Origin: Istiophorus platypterus
Lineage: Eukaryota; Chordata; Actinopteri; Istiophoriformes; Istiophoridae
Length of the DNA: 64,000 nucleotides
Assembly (NCBI GenBank): GCA_016859345.1
Contig: CM029121.1
Span: forward strand, 5,030,029-5,094,028
Direction: 5' to 3'
How positions within the stretch are numbered: the stretch's first letter is position 1; each line of letters begins with the position of its first letter. The notes below the pieces were generated by a model. That model worked only from the letters and a program-made list of their open reading frames with translations. It made no database searches and was not told where the DNA came from. Made by a program: the position numbers and the translations under genes. Below are positions 25,376 through 34,500 of the stretch, in pieces.

Positions 25376-25501
25376 TTATTATTGACACGCTCCTCTTTTC
25401 TCTCTCTCTCTCCCACGCAGGCCTACAGCTCCATCCTGGTTGTCATGGTGATTCTGCTCAACATTGGAGTGGCTATTTTGTTTATCCACTTTTTTATTTA
25501 A
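11809..25501 (+). CDS. jph3: jph3, junctophilin-3, 3' part (exons 3-5; exons 1-2 upstream of window)
   Basis: Junctophilin-3 bridges plasma membrane and endoplasmic reticulum in excitable cells, mainly neurons: N-terminal MORN repeats bind the plasma membrane and a C-terminal transmembrane helix sits in the ER. Visible here are three exons joining in phase (11809-11933, 14877-15871, 25421-25501), about 400 codons. They cover the end of the alpha-helical Ala/Lys-rich region (AARQ-type stretch ending TAKQFSPSFQH), the divergent low-complexity region with conserved islands (VQRPKRQ, NYEMEMKPL, RRDLTLSPP), and the anchor VVMVILLNIGVAILF followed by a stop. From memory, human JPH3 has near-identical islands and anchor, which separates it from JPH1, JPH2 and JPH4. 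The MORN exons are not in 1-11808: no open frame there is long enough. The paralogue label (fish often keep jph3a and jph3b) cannot be decided from this window. Confidence 0.93.
12175..12214. repeat. CA microsatellite
   Basis: About 20 uninterrupted CA units in jph3 intron 3. Confidence 0.97.
13352..13500 (+). repeat. Dispersed teleost repeat, 'cagtggtggaggaagtatt' family
   Basis: Begins 'accagtggtggaggaagtat' and continues with 'tttacttaagtaaaagtact' and 'aagtgctgcattaaaaagt'. I recall this as an abundant short element in percomorph fish. A weaker relative ('tttttacttttaagtaacag') is at about 34095-34120. Non-coding. Confidence 0.6.
14877..15871 (+). CDS. jph3: jph3 coding exon 4 (divergent region)
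   Basis: The exon starts after ttctaatgcag and ends at TCG|gtaaga. Its first two bases complete the Gly begun in exon 3, giving G-M-E-V-Q-R-P-K-R-Q, the expected junctophilin-3 junction. The 331 following codons are rich in Ser, Pro, Gly, Arg and His, with a His/Gly cluster near 15590-15650 and Glu/Arg-rich runs near 15670-15720. Conserved islands are SARFHRQS (about 15096), EEKISNYEMEMKPL (about 15516-15557) and LRRDLTLSPPLKSSPI (about 15777-15824). This is the region that differs most between junctophilins and is expected to be disordered. The exon ends in phase 0. Confidence 0.95.
17990..18440 (-). pseudogene. Tc1-like transposase remnant
   Basis: Read on the minus strand, about 18355-18420 gives HFGQGPFLFQYDNAPVH, the D-x-x-x-x-H block with the second catalytic Asp of Tc1/mariner DDE transposases. 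About 18278-18300 gives DWPAQSPD, and 18090-18245 gives RARLYRPTSVADFTNALVAE then WKQIPEARFQNLAESLPRKV, the usual C-terminal part. A stop soon after DNAPVHK and small indels break the frame, so this is a dead fragment, and no terminal inverted repeat was found next to it. Confidence 0.8.
18555..18800 (+). repeat. Dispersed repeat related to 42600-42930 and, inverted, 36480-36620
   Basis: Shared blocks are 'ctagttgcaaactttatctg' here, 'tagttgctagctttgtctgc' at 42710 and the inverse 'gacaaagttggcaactag' at 36512, then a 'ggttgatgagag' block here and at 42785. Non-coding; a dispersed fish element of unknown class. Confidence 0.5.
18852..19692. mobile_element. Non-autonomous DNA transposon with inverted ends ('ggcccattcac' type)
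   Basis: The left end reads ttgggcctcattcacgaac followed by 'aagaagaaatttattcttaa'. The right end is its inverse, 'ttaagaataaatttcgaaga' then 'ggtgaatggggcccat'. The 840-bp unit has no intact frame. The ends resemble the common fish element with a gggcc(c/t)cattcac terminus; PIF/Harbinger is possible but not shown. Confidence 0.6.
20030..20560 (+). promoter_or_regulatory. CpG-richer stretch with CCAAT boxes and an X-box-like palindrome
   Basis: It stands out from the AT-rich intron by clustered CG dinucleotides (about 20045-20180 and 20370-20410). GTTGCCAGGCAAC at 20490-20502 is a perfect palindrome of RFX half-sites with a 1-nt spacer. An ATTGG box lies at 20471-20475 and a CCAAT box at about 20528. 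NF-Y plus RFX sites side by side are a known promoter/enhancer arrangement. No exon is visible. An alternative promoter or enhancer in jph3 is an inference. Confidence 0.4.
20583..20618. repeat. TG microsatellite
   Basis: About 18 uninterrupted GT units just after the X-box/CCAAT stretch. Confidence 0.97.
21343..21600 (+). repeat. Compound TA/CA microsatellite built from two similar units
   Basis: Two units follow each other: a TA run (about 21345-21377), a spacer containing 'cagggagcattgcgtactct' and a CA run (21427-21470); then a TA run (about 21471-21510), a spacer 'cagggagcgttgcgtactct' and a CA run (21553-21595). The spacers match except for a few changes, so the whole unit was duplicated rather than only the simple repeats expanding. 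All reading frames here are repeat artefacts. Confidence 0.9.
21601..21665 (+). repeat. Fragment of 'aatcaatcaactttattta' fish repeat
   Basis: The phrase 'tcaatcagtcaagagaactt' then 'tatttatagtgaccctttca' resembles the widespread fish element whose core is an actttatttatatagcac motif; a longer relative is at 44957-45060. Confidence 0.4.
25329..25371. repeat. TG microsatellite before jph3 last exon
   Basis: About 21 TG units ending 50 nt before the exon at 25421. TG tracts close to a 3' splice site can bind CELF/TDP-43-type factors (established for other genes); any effect here is inference. Confidence 0.96.
25421..25501 (+). CDS. jph3: jph3 coding exon 5, C-terminal membrane anchor
   Basis: After a strong pyrimidine tract and cacgcag the exon reads AYSSILVVMVILLNIGVAIL, then FIHFFI and a TAA stop at 25499-25501. 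It is one hydrophobic helix of about 22 residues ending almost at the terminus, the tail anchor that places junctophilins in the ER/SR membrane. From memory the human JPH3 tail differs by Asn for His four residues before the end. Entry phase 0 matches the end of exon 4. Confidence 0.96.
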   Translation, partial: AYSSILVVMVILLNIGVAILFIHFFI

Positions 25502-26125
25502 AGACAGCACTGCTTTCAGAATCAGCCTATCTATGCTACAACAACTATAAATTCATATGAGTATTATGGCAAATCTGCTGTCCCTTTGTGTTCCTGGTGA
25601 GAGGACTGCAGCTGGCTCAAGTAAAACGAGGACCAATGAGGGCTCCACCATCATTTAAGCTAAAGGTGGCTAACCCGGGATAACATTGGATGAGCTTGGT
25701 CCAGTTTTCATGCAAGAGATGAAGTGCGTAACCCAAAGCTGTGGACCAATGTGGGGTGAACCAGTCCATGTAGCTGGACAAGAGGGAGATACTATAATCT
25801 GGAAACTGGACTCTAGCGAGCTTTGTTCACATATAGACTTAAGTGGGCTTAACCAGTCTGATTCCCAGGCCATGAGGGATGCAACTGGCATTACAGCAAG
25901 ATGTCTGCTTCCACTGTCTGCAGACAGGACTGACAAGACAGACTTTTTCATCTTCAAATCATAGTTTTCAACAGATTTGTAACTTCTGATTTATTTATTA
26001 ACATTTTCTCTCATGTAAAATACATTGATGGGTATATTCTTTATTTTGTATCCCTCTGGCCCTCTTTATATAACTCCTGCGTTTTGGTTCCTCCGCCTGC
26101 CCAGGTGTTGTTACTGATGGTTTAA

Positions 26126-26165
26126 GGAGTGTGTGTGTGTGTGCGTGTGTTTGTGCGCGTGTGTT

Positions 26166-26199
<34 letters not shown>

Positions 26200-26311
26200 T
26201 GTCTGTGTTGCTTGAACTGCCAAGTGTGTGCTGCCTGAATACATGGATGGTTGATGGCTCCCTGTTCACACAGCAAACACACACACACACACGCACACAC
26301 GCTCGTAACCA

Positions 26312-26347
<36 letters not shown>
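26126..26347. repeat. TG, GA and CA tracts
   Basis: Interrupted TG (26130-26178), a GA run (26179-26199) and CA runs (26276-26347) in the jph3 3' UTR region. The TG and CA arms are reverse complements and could pair. Confidence 0.9.
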
Positions 26348-26351
<4 letters not shown>

Positions 26352-26443
26352 TTCATTGCATCTACTCTGTCTGGCTCATTTATCCGCCTTTTCCCTTGAT
26401 GTGTGTTTCCTCTAATTCATCAGTTTTTGTAGAGAGTGGGAAA

Positions 26444-26491
<48 letters not shown>

Positions 26492-28141
26492 GTATATGAA
26501 CAAATGAGTACATGCTTTTGTGCATCTCTGCAAACTGTATATACAGTACATTGGCAGTGTATATGTGTGTAAATGGGTTTTTGTGCAGAGCCTGTTTGCC
26601 TGTCTGCATCTGTAAAAACCTTTGATGTCTATTCCATCAGTGTATGTTAACCTATGTGTGTGCGTGCGTGGTCTCCAAGTAGCTCAGTGGCCTTTCATGC
26701 TGTTCATGAACTTTACAAGAGCATCTCACGAGGACACCGTCACTGCTCATCCACATCTAGCCTACAAGCATCAGCTGACAGCTGTGCTCTCTCAGTCTCT
26801 TTTTCCTTCTCTCGCCCACCTTCACACACACACCTGTCAGAGGATGGAGCTTCCTCAAGGATGACCGTCCTTGGCAAGGCTGTGCGCCTACTGTACCACT
26901 AACAGAAGTATTTAGAGGAATATGGCCTTCAGTGAGGTGTGTATAACAAAACAAATACAGCTTAAAAGAAAAAATGAAACTGATACATCAGTGTCTCTGA
27001 CTGCTTCTCTCAGAACTTAACCTGAAGAGAACACCTTTTATACTATTCTTGCAAGATATCTGAAAAAATACTAGTTGCCACCTGCCTTGCTTTTATAGTG
27101 CAAATTGATAAAACTACAACAACGCATGCATATGTACTGTAATATCTTAGTTGTGCATTAAATCTGAAAGCAAAGAAAAAAAGCTTCAGAAGCACATGTG
27201 ACATGTTATGTTTTGATAGGAGCAGTGTTTGGAGAACAGCTTATTTGGCACAAAAAAACTTAGTAAAACAGCAAATGCCAGAAACCGGATGGAGTCTCTG
27301 TATGGGGCTGGAGTGATACTCCATGCAGAACTAAACAAACTTTTGAGAGAATTTTAGTGAAATGATGCAGTCTGTTGTAGCACAGTAGGCAGCAGTGGCC
27401 AAGATTGAGGACAGGATTTATTGTCTCCATTCGTCCTCCACCGACCCAAGATCAGAAATACCAGTAACAACTGTCCATTTAATAGTCAACTGAAAACATG
27501 TTTTTTTTTGTCACCGACCTCTCTGTTTGTTTGCATGTGTGCACATGAATACTCATCAGAGTGTGTGAACATGTGTGTGCATCTTCCTCCTTCCACGTGA
27601 TGGGATGGGATGGGATGGCTGAGCCCGTTGCCATTGGTAACAGCTTACAGGGGGCAGGGAGTATATCGCTGTTGTTTTTCTGTCCGACAGCGTTTCTCAA
27701 ACTACGGATCGGAACTCAAACTCAGTAGTATGTTCATTTCGAGTGTTTCCCCACATTGTTACAAGAGCTCAGTCTAATGTGCCTGCACCCTGAGAGGCAA
27801 AACAATATACATTTTTATTTAATTTGGGGTCCCAGACAGAAACAGGTTTAAGAACTCTGCTGTATGCCATCAGCCTCATGACGATGCCCTGCGCCGCCCA
27901 GTTAGTTCGCAGCATGCTACAGCATGCCAAGCTCTCTCTATATAGTTTGACTCTCCTTTCTTTCTTTCCTTCTTTCTCTCTTTCTTTCTTTCTCTCTTTC
28001 TTTCTTTATGTTTCTGGGAATTACTGTTTTGTTTTTGAGTTATGAGAAAATAATGAAAGTGTTGGAAAGAAAATGGCTCTTGGCTCTTGTGTTTTTAATC
28101 TCATACCTTTAATCTTTTCATACTTTGCCTGTGTGTGTGTG

Positions 28142-28310
28142 TGTGGACTTGTACTTCTATCTTTGTGAACACCAGTGTGAGTTTTAGACCTTGGGGGTGA
28201 GAACATTTTGGGAAAGTGAGCACATTTTTGCCAGTTCTCACAACTTCAGAGGGCTGTTTAGGGTTAAGACTTGACTGTCAGGTTAGAATTAGATTTCAGG
28301 TGGTGGGTGG
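28142..28310 (+). repeat. Dispersed fish repeat, 'gtgaggac / gttaaggttaggg' family, copy 2
   Basis: After a TG microsatellite it reads 'gacttgtacttctatctttg', 'gttttagaccttgggggtgag' and 'agagggctgtttagggttaa', sharing blocks with the copies at 6826-7080 (inverted) and 41050-41205. No coding content. Confidence 0.6.
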
Positions 28311-28489
28311 GGGGCAAACTCTTTTTTTGGCATATCTAGATCGATCTGGATTGATTTGGGAAAGTGTAGACAAATCGGATCCAAACCATTGCGCAAGCGG
28401 TTTGAAAGGTATTGCTTTTACTGCCCCGATCGGTTTTCAAAGGGTCTTTAGCTTCTCTCGCAGCGTGACAGACCTCCGTTTCTCACGCT

Positions 28490-29060
28490 TCCGCGTTGGA
28501 GCCGCGTCACCGGCGTAGCCACGCCCACGTCGTTACCACGGCGACCCGTGCTGATCGGTCGGAGACGTCGGGACACGTGTCGCGAGGATCGTAAAGATCT
28601 GACGTGAGAAACGAACCGGATTCAGCTGCTGTGTGAACAGAACCTGAGCTCTGACGGCTGGAGCCGATACTTGATGTCGCGGAGGGTCCAGGGATGGAGG
28701 TACAGGTACAGGTGTGTGCGGTTGCGTGCGGTTGCGTGTGCGGTTGCGGGAGGGGGCGGTTACCATAGCAACATTGACTGACTCCCCCCCGGGTCGGCGG
28801 AGGGGCGGGGCCTTTGCTCGGGGGCGGGGCCTGCCGCTCCCTGAGGGGCGGGACGGAGGGAGCGGGAGCCGCCGGCGGCCCGGGTCGTCGTCGGTAATGG
28901 ACGCGTTCATCATCCGGGAGCAAGCATAGGCTCGCGTCACGAGAGATGAAACGCCACATACATCAGCGAGCGTCCAGCCGCAGCGACGGGCGAGCGTCGT
29001 TGCGTGCAGTCTGTGGCGCGGACGCAGGACGCCATCTTCTGGTCCTCCACATGCACTGCA
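28490..29060. promoter_or_regulatory. CpG-rich block with GC boxes and X-box-like palindromes
   Basis: CG dinucleotides are dense compared with the flanks. Three GC boxes lie at 28802-28812, 28821-28831 and 28845-28854 and a fourth GGGGGCGG at 28752-28759. RFX X-box-like palindromes are GTTACCATAGCAAC at 28759-28772 and GTTACCACGGCGAC at 28532-28545. Both strands have long open frames here (minus, up to 184 codons), but their arginine/proline content is what GC-rich DNA gives by chance. It sits about 1.2 kb before the likely zcchc14 promoter and could be an alternative promoter, a promoter for an unannotated non-coding RNA, or a CpG-island enhancer. Confidence 0.55.
28709..28748 (+). repeat. 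Short minisatellite, 'gtgcggttgc' units
   Basis: Three to four degenerate copies of a 10-12 bp unit (gtgcggttgc / gtgcggttgcgt) immediately precede the GC-box and X-box cluster inside the CpG-rich block. Confidence 0.75.
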
Positions 29061-29222
29061 GAATAAAAGCACTGAAGGGCTTTGCAATAGGACACTGGGG
29101 AGTTAATGGTGTAAATAAAATGCTCGCACGCACGCACGCAGACATTTATTTATTTATACATTTATTTATAGACTGTAGCGTACCTTTCAAAACAACTGAA
29201 TCTGCCGATGGTGTAGCAACAT

Positions 29223-29471
29223 CTCAGAGATGATCAGGATGATCAGCACCTGAGCCAAATTTCAAGTGTCATAGCAAAGGGTCTGAATACTCAATTCAAT
29301 ATTTCAGATTTTTTTGGAAAATATTCTAAAATTACGTTTTTGCCTTGCCATTAAGGGGTAATGAGTGAAGACTGATGAGGGGAAATCTTATTTTTTTGAT
29401 ATTAGATTATGGATTCAACATAACAAAATATGGAAAAGTGAGGAGTCTGAATACTTTCTGAATGCACTCTA
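29223..29471 (+). mobile_element. Terminal part of a Tc1-like transposon
   Basis: The blocks 'caaatttcaagtgtcatagc', 'aaagggtctgaatact', 'aacataacaaaatatggaaa' and 'gtctgaatactttctgaatg' in this order match, from memory, the 3' untranslated end and terminal inverted repeat of salmonid/teleost Tc1 elements. The transposase part and the other terminus are missing. It lies between the CpG-rich block and the zcchc14 promoter. Confidence 0.75.
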
Positions 29472-29989
29472 TAAAAGTATATTTACCCTGATGTTGCTAG
29501 CAGCGGTGTTATCAATATAGTATCATTACTGGATAGTTGCTACTGCTATGTATAACATGAAATACATTAAGCTTTTACACAACCGCAACATCCCAAACTA
29601 TATTTCTAGATCGTAATGATACCCTTTGACACTCATCCCGATGACTTTATAGTCAACTTATTATTTTTGGTTTTCTAAAAACTAATAACAGTAATGACAG
29701 TATTCCTAAAACATTCCTGAATCTTAATGTGTCGCCATGCAACTTTCCAATTCGATTTCCCCCTTTTTTTTTAAACTTAATTACGTTTGCCGTGATATCT
29801 GATAAGCTTTCCTCTTAGAGTGGAAAATCACTACGACTAAAAATAATAACTCATAACTACACGGACACTAAATTTCATACAGGTTGAGCAACTACAAAAG
29901 CGTCAAATACGCGTGTATCTGCTACTTTAAAACTCCAGTAACTAAGCTGGGATATATATGAACGCATGAGAAAAAGATGTGAAACGGCA

Positions 29990-30300
29990 GGGTAGCGGAT
30001 ATCCCCCTGGGCCAATCACGACCAAGATAACGATTACAGACGGCACTCGCAGCCAATCAGAGCTCGCATCTGCGTGTAGTGGGCTGGTCTTGTGCCAGAG
30101 TTGCGATAATGTTAAACACAGCTGTTTTCTTCTCGACTTCAAGGCTCATGGCAGAACGCGAAGAGAGAGCGACCACGTCCAGAGCTGGATCCATCCTCGG
30201 ACACCGATCCGACCCTCTGCTGACATCGCTGAGATTTTTTTTTTTTTTTTTCCACAGCGGTGTCTGATGAGGTAATGTCTCGGGTATCTTATAATGTTAT
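29990..30300 (+). promoter_or_regulatory. zcchc14: Likely zcchc14 core promoter
   Basis: Two CCAAT boxes at 30012-30016 and 30053-30057 are spaced 41 bp apart, upstream of a rising CpG content that continues through exon 1. No TATA box is obvious, as expected for a broad CpG promoter. The start site is inferred to lie in about 30100-30300, leaving a 5' UTR of about 750-900 nt. Confidence 0.5.
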
Positions 30301-31023
30301 TTCCAGCGGCGGCAGCAGCAGTTTTTAGGCCACACTAGCTTTGTTTTCAAACTTTAACCCCAGCGCCGTCGGGCTAGCGGCGGAGACCTGGCGGCTGCGC
30401 TCCTGATGACGGCTGCTCGCAAGTTCTGGGAAACCATGAGGACGGAGGAGCGACTCCGCGACCAGGCAGTTTCCGTGCGGTGCGAGACGGCAGAGCGGGG
30501 CGGCTCCGGGCAACAAGTCTCCGTATGATCGAGAGCCTCCTTGGATGGGGCGGCGTGTTTCCATCTCCTCCACCGCTTTGAGAGAAGAGTGTCTGTGCCT
30601 CCGCGGCGGCTGCGGTCCGAGCGGCGGCGGGGGACGCGGCCGAGGGACTCCTGACTGCCGCGCCGCGGGCTGAGCGAGAACTAGAGGCGACTTTGGAGAG
30701 GTTATGGTCCGGACAGGCCTGCTGCTCTGTCGCCAGCGGTCCGCCAACCGAGGAAACAACTGCTGCTCTTCCATTTCACCCCCGTGGGAAACAAACGCCG
30801 AGAGTGTGAAGTGAGAAGCCGAAGTTGCCAAAACCAGCTCGGACTTTCTGGCCACTTGAGAGTCGCGCCGCTCACGCACGCCTGCGCTATTACGCACGTA
30901 GACACAGCGCGCACACGCGTTAACTCGGCTGTCAAGTTTGCTCTCGGCCGAAGGTCTGACACTATAACTCCAGCGCTGTCAGGCCACAGACTGCTGGGGC
31001 ACCGGCTAAGTGGATGTATGAGG
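30301..31023 (+). other. zcchc14: zcchc14 5' UTR, CpG-island DNA
   Basis: GC-rich with many CG dinucleotides and GGCGG runs (about 30600-30670). The frame of exon 1 stays open upstream to about 30784 but has no ATG before 31018. An ATG at 31014 opens an out-of-frame overlapping reading frame to 31445. Whether an intron interrupts the 5' UTR cannot be judged. Confidence 0.55.
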
Positions 31024-31518
31024 ATGGTGGAGAGCCGGAGCTGTGTCCAGAGGGAGGGGGTGTACCGCTGGTTCTCCTCCCTCACGTCAGCCCAGAGAGC
31101 GGAGTTCCTGTGCGGGCTGCTGGACCTCTGCGTCCCCATCGAGCTCCGCTTCCTCGGCTCCTGCCTGGAGGACTTGGCCCGCAAGGACTACCACTCGCTC
31201 CGGGACGCGGAGATCAAAGCCAACAACCCCGTCGACCTGTCGGGCCTCACCAACATCACCGACGAGGTGGTGCGCAGCAAGCTGCTGGTGTCCCTCGCCC
31301 TGCTCGGCTCAGACAACCGGGAGGCGGCGGGGGTCCTGTACCGGACGCTGACTCACATAGACACGGTGATCAACAACTATGGCCTGGCGCTGAACGACGG
31401 GAGGACGGAGGAGCAGTTTCTGTTGTTGTTCACCATGGCCTCTAACCACCCGGCCTTCAGCTTCCACCAGAAACAGGTGCTGAGGCAGCAGCTCAGCCAG
31501 ATCCAGGACATCCTGCAG
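31024..31518 (+). CDS. zcchc14: zcchc14 coding exon 1
   Basis: 165 codons from ATG (context aggATGG) to CAG|gtgaga, ending in phase 0. It encodes MVESRSCVQREGVYRWFSSL and continues with AEFLCGLLDLCVPIELRFLG, IKANNPVDLSGLTNITDEVV and LLLFTMASNHPAFSFHQKQV, almost identical to the human protein from memory. An in-frame ATG lies two codons upstream (31018) in a weaker context. It lies in CpG-rich DNA. Confidence 0.97.
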
Positions 31519-34500
31519 GTGAGAGGGATGCTCAGGGTGGAGAGCCACTAGAGTCACATAGAACATCCCAGACATTACCTGGGCTGAGGAGGAGCCTTGG
31601 GACCGGCGGTATCTTATGTTCAGACTTAGACACTCGGCAAACTCTTATGGAGATAGGCAAGTAACTATTGGCAAAAAATGTTCAAATACATACTGCACCT
31701 GAGGATTTTATTCCTTTGGCAGAAACGCAACTTTCTCGACTTAGGTGCTCGGACACAGAACTTTTATTTAATCGTGGGTAGATGACCTTGAAATTTCCGT
31801 GTTAGTTACCAACACAGTCGTTCAAACACTTTGCAGGTACAGTATGTGGGAAGAGACTGTGGAAAAAGTCCGACAAAGGCGCTCCCGTAGAGTCTTATCG
31901 GCCTGTTAATGGCATAAACAAAATCCAAGTAAAAGTTCTACTGAATGAATGATTAATGTGGACAAAAAGTTTAATCAAGTAGCTGATAAAGCAGGTGACA
32001 CAGCAAACATGCTGCCAATTGCTGCTCTGCTGTGACTCCTCATCCCTCTGAGAGGATGCGCTGTAAATTCAGAGCACTGTGTGAGCGCTGTGTGTTCCCA
32101 TACAGTGCAGTGTGCTCTGACTTATCTCCACCTCCGCACATCCTCCCCACAGGTGAGGTTTTCACCTGCTCAGAGGAAAGGAAAGTCTCTTCGTGGCAGG
32201 TGGAGCACAAGCAAAATTTATGTTTTTTCTGAAACCAGCACAGGAAATATATAGCAAATGAGTGCAGCGCATTCACGTTATTTATACACCATAATTACAC
32301 AGTCAATGACAGGCTGCCTGTTAACACAACAAACCTCAGTCATGTGTTATTCGGTGGTGAACAAAGGAAATTACATGCCCGTAGGTGAAAACTGACAGCG
32401 TACTGGAGTTCAAAATGTGGAACACAGCTGAGGTCAGATTTAAAAGATTTTCTTGTGAGTTGACTTAACAAACATGCATACTGATTTCTGGTAAATCCTT
32501 CATCTTTATTTCCTCTGTGGTAAATTTCCTCTTTTGACAACAATTCTTACTTCAATGGCTCTCAAAGCTTTGGTTTTTAAAAGATGTCATGCCTATATTG
32601 ATGTACTATAAGACATCACCACTACAATATACCAAAAATGACTAAGTCATAGCCATTAAAAGGTTGAGGCAAAACACTGAACAACAAATCATACTTCAGA
32701 TTAAGTGGGATGATGGGAATATTAATAAATATACTTTTTAAAATTTGATAAGGTTTCCTTGCTTTATAGTGAAACAAGTGTTGTCACAAGACAGCGCAAA
32801 TCCTTTTCGTGGACAAATTAAAAACAAGAAATGCCACACTTTTACCAGCTGTGTTACGCATTTGTACCTTTCGGCCTCTTAGTGCACCTGTTGATTGTTC
32901 CAGGTGAGCAGCGGAGGAGCGGGAAAGGCTCAAGCGATAGGGACTGACAGGGCTCATCCAGAGCACCACTCTCACCCTCAGACCATGTCCTTGCCTCTTG
33001 CCTCATTGCCCCCCTCTGCCTGCTCCCTGCCTGATGCCAGCACTGCCTACCTGCCTCTGTCTCCCTGCCAACCCTGCCACAGGCACTGCACCTGCTGGCA
33101 CCGGGTAGGGAGCAACATAGTCCGTTTGTTGACTTTGTTAGTGTTCATGCACATTGAACAGTAGAGCAAGCTTGAGTTCCTTCATAAATAAAACATGTAT
33201 GTAGAGGTAAAAAGGATTTTTTTTGTCACCTGTGGTTCTGGTAGTTTTATCATATTTTTTTTAATATCTGGTAGCTTGAGTTAGGCCAACTGGCTAAAAA
33301 GCCATCTACGTCTTCAGCTGATTCAAAGAGGGAGATACGTTTTTGTAGTATATGCCGCTGTGTGTAGCTTTAATTGGAAAGAACTGACCACCAATTTGGA
33401 TTCTTTATCTGTTGTTTAATACATCCATAAGATGCTGCCAAAACCGGAAACTTCTTTAAAGTTAAATAATTTGAAATTATGGCTTGTGTAGCACATGAAT
33501 TTCTATTAGTGGATCCTGCATTTACCCCTCAACCGGAACTGAGCCAAAATTGAACGGGTTCTTCCCTGGACCATGCCCCATCCTTCCGCCAAGTTTGGTG
33601 CAAATTGGTTCAGTACTTTTTTCACAATCCTGCTGAAAAATAGACACAACAAACAAAGACAAGTGAAAACATAGCCTCCCTGGTGGAGGTAATAAAAGTG
33701 GAACTTAACAGCCTTCACGAATACAGGGTTTATTGCCTTTATTTCTTGTATGAGACTGCATTAGTTTCAGCTAATTGTACCTAATAAAATGCCAACTGAG
33801 TTTACACCTTTAATTATCAGGCGTATGCACAGGCTGCAAACTGTCTGACTGGAATTTATTGGTTGTTTTTGCTGTGGATCACTGTGGGAACAGTGTACAT
33901 GCATTGAAATACCAATGCATATTTGCCTGGTAGCCTACAGATGTTCTTTAATTTAACAGTTTTATCATATTATTATAATTATAACCATATAACATATTTA
34001 CCCCCCCCCCTTTAAAATGCAACTCCGTATCTTCTACTCAGAGTAAATTTTAACTCACTTTGTACGTTTATCTGAGTATATTTTTAAACAACTGATTTTA
34101 CTTTTTACTTTTAAGTAACAGCAGTGAGAGGATATTCACATGCTGCTCTAAGAGTATTGTCTCATTTCCGGCTGCCAACCCAGCTCTCTCTCCCTCAGCC
34201 CAGCTAATTTTGCTATTTCCTTCATTTCCGTGCCTAATTACATGACATACATTAAACTAAAGTGAACTTATTCATGAGATTGAGGTGTTGTTGCACTCTT
34301 CAGTGTAGAGGATTGTGATGTGTATTGAAATTTCAGCAATATCTGCCGGCTTAACTTGGACACACAGCTCCACTTGCCCACTGAAGTTGCTCCGGTCTGT
34401 AAATGTGTTCCTCTGGGGCAGTAGCCTAGAGTGTTGATGGGCTGTTACCCGTGACATGTAACCAGTCAATGCTCTGAGTAGGAAATTGCTCAATACCACA

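Larger units (their letters stand above)
15872..25420 (+). other. jph3: jph3 intron 4
   Basis: This 9.5-kb intron is bounded by gtaaga and cgcag. It contains a degraded Tc1-like transposon (17990-18440, minus), a dispersed repeat (about 18555-18800), an inverted-terminal-repeat element (18852-19692), a CpG-richer stretch with CCAAT boxes and an X-box-like palindrome (20030-20560), and a complex TA/CA microsatellite block (21343-21600). The remainder, including 22-25 kb, is AT-rich with nothing recognisable. Confidence 0.8.
25502..28489 (+). other. jph3 3' UTR and intergenic DNA
   Basis: The first part must be jph3 3' UTR. Its end is unclear: an ATTAAA at 27157-27162 is the first reasonable signal I see, and no canonical AATAAA occurs until 29062. 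The stretch holds TG/CA tracts (26126-26175, 26276-26347, 26444-26490), a GGGAT minisatellite (27600-27619), a repeat-like piece (about 27690-27862), a CTTT-rich tract (27955-28010) and a dispersed repeat (28142-28310). GTTGCCATTGGTAAC at 27627-27641 is another X-box-like palindrome. Confidence 0.55.

Noticed and set aside
28507..29087. Minus-strand open frames of 150 and 184 codons
   Set aside because: They overlap in different frames, are Arg/Pro/Ser-rich as expected from GC-rich DNA, and show no family or splice-site support.
30236..30276. Possible mini-exon: T-run plus ccacag, then GAG|gtaatg
   Set aside because: A plausible acceptor and donor, but no upstream exon or other support; the T-run may be chance in the promoter/5' UTR.
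30325..31184. Minus-strand open frames of 190 and 160 codons opposite zcchc14 exon 1 and 5' UTR
   Set aside because: Shadows of CpG-island DNA and of the conserved exon on the other strand; no recognisable domain.
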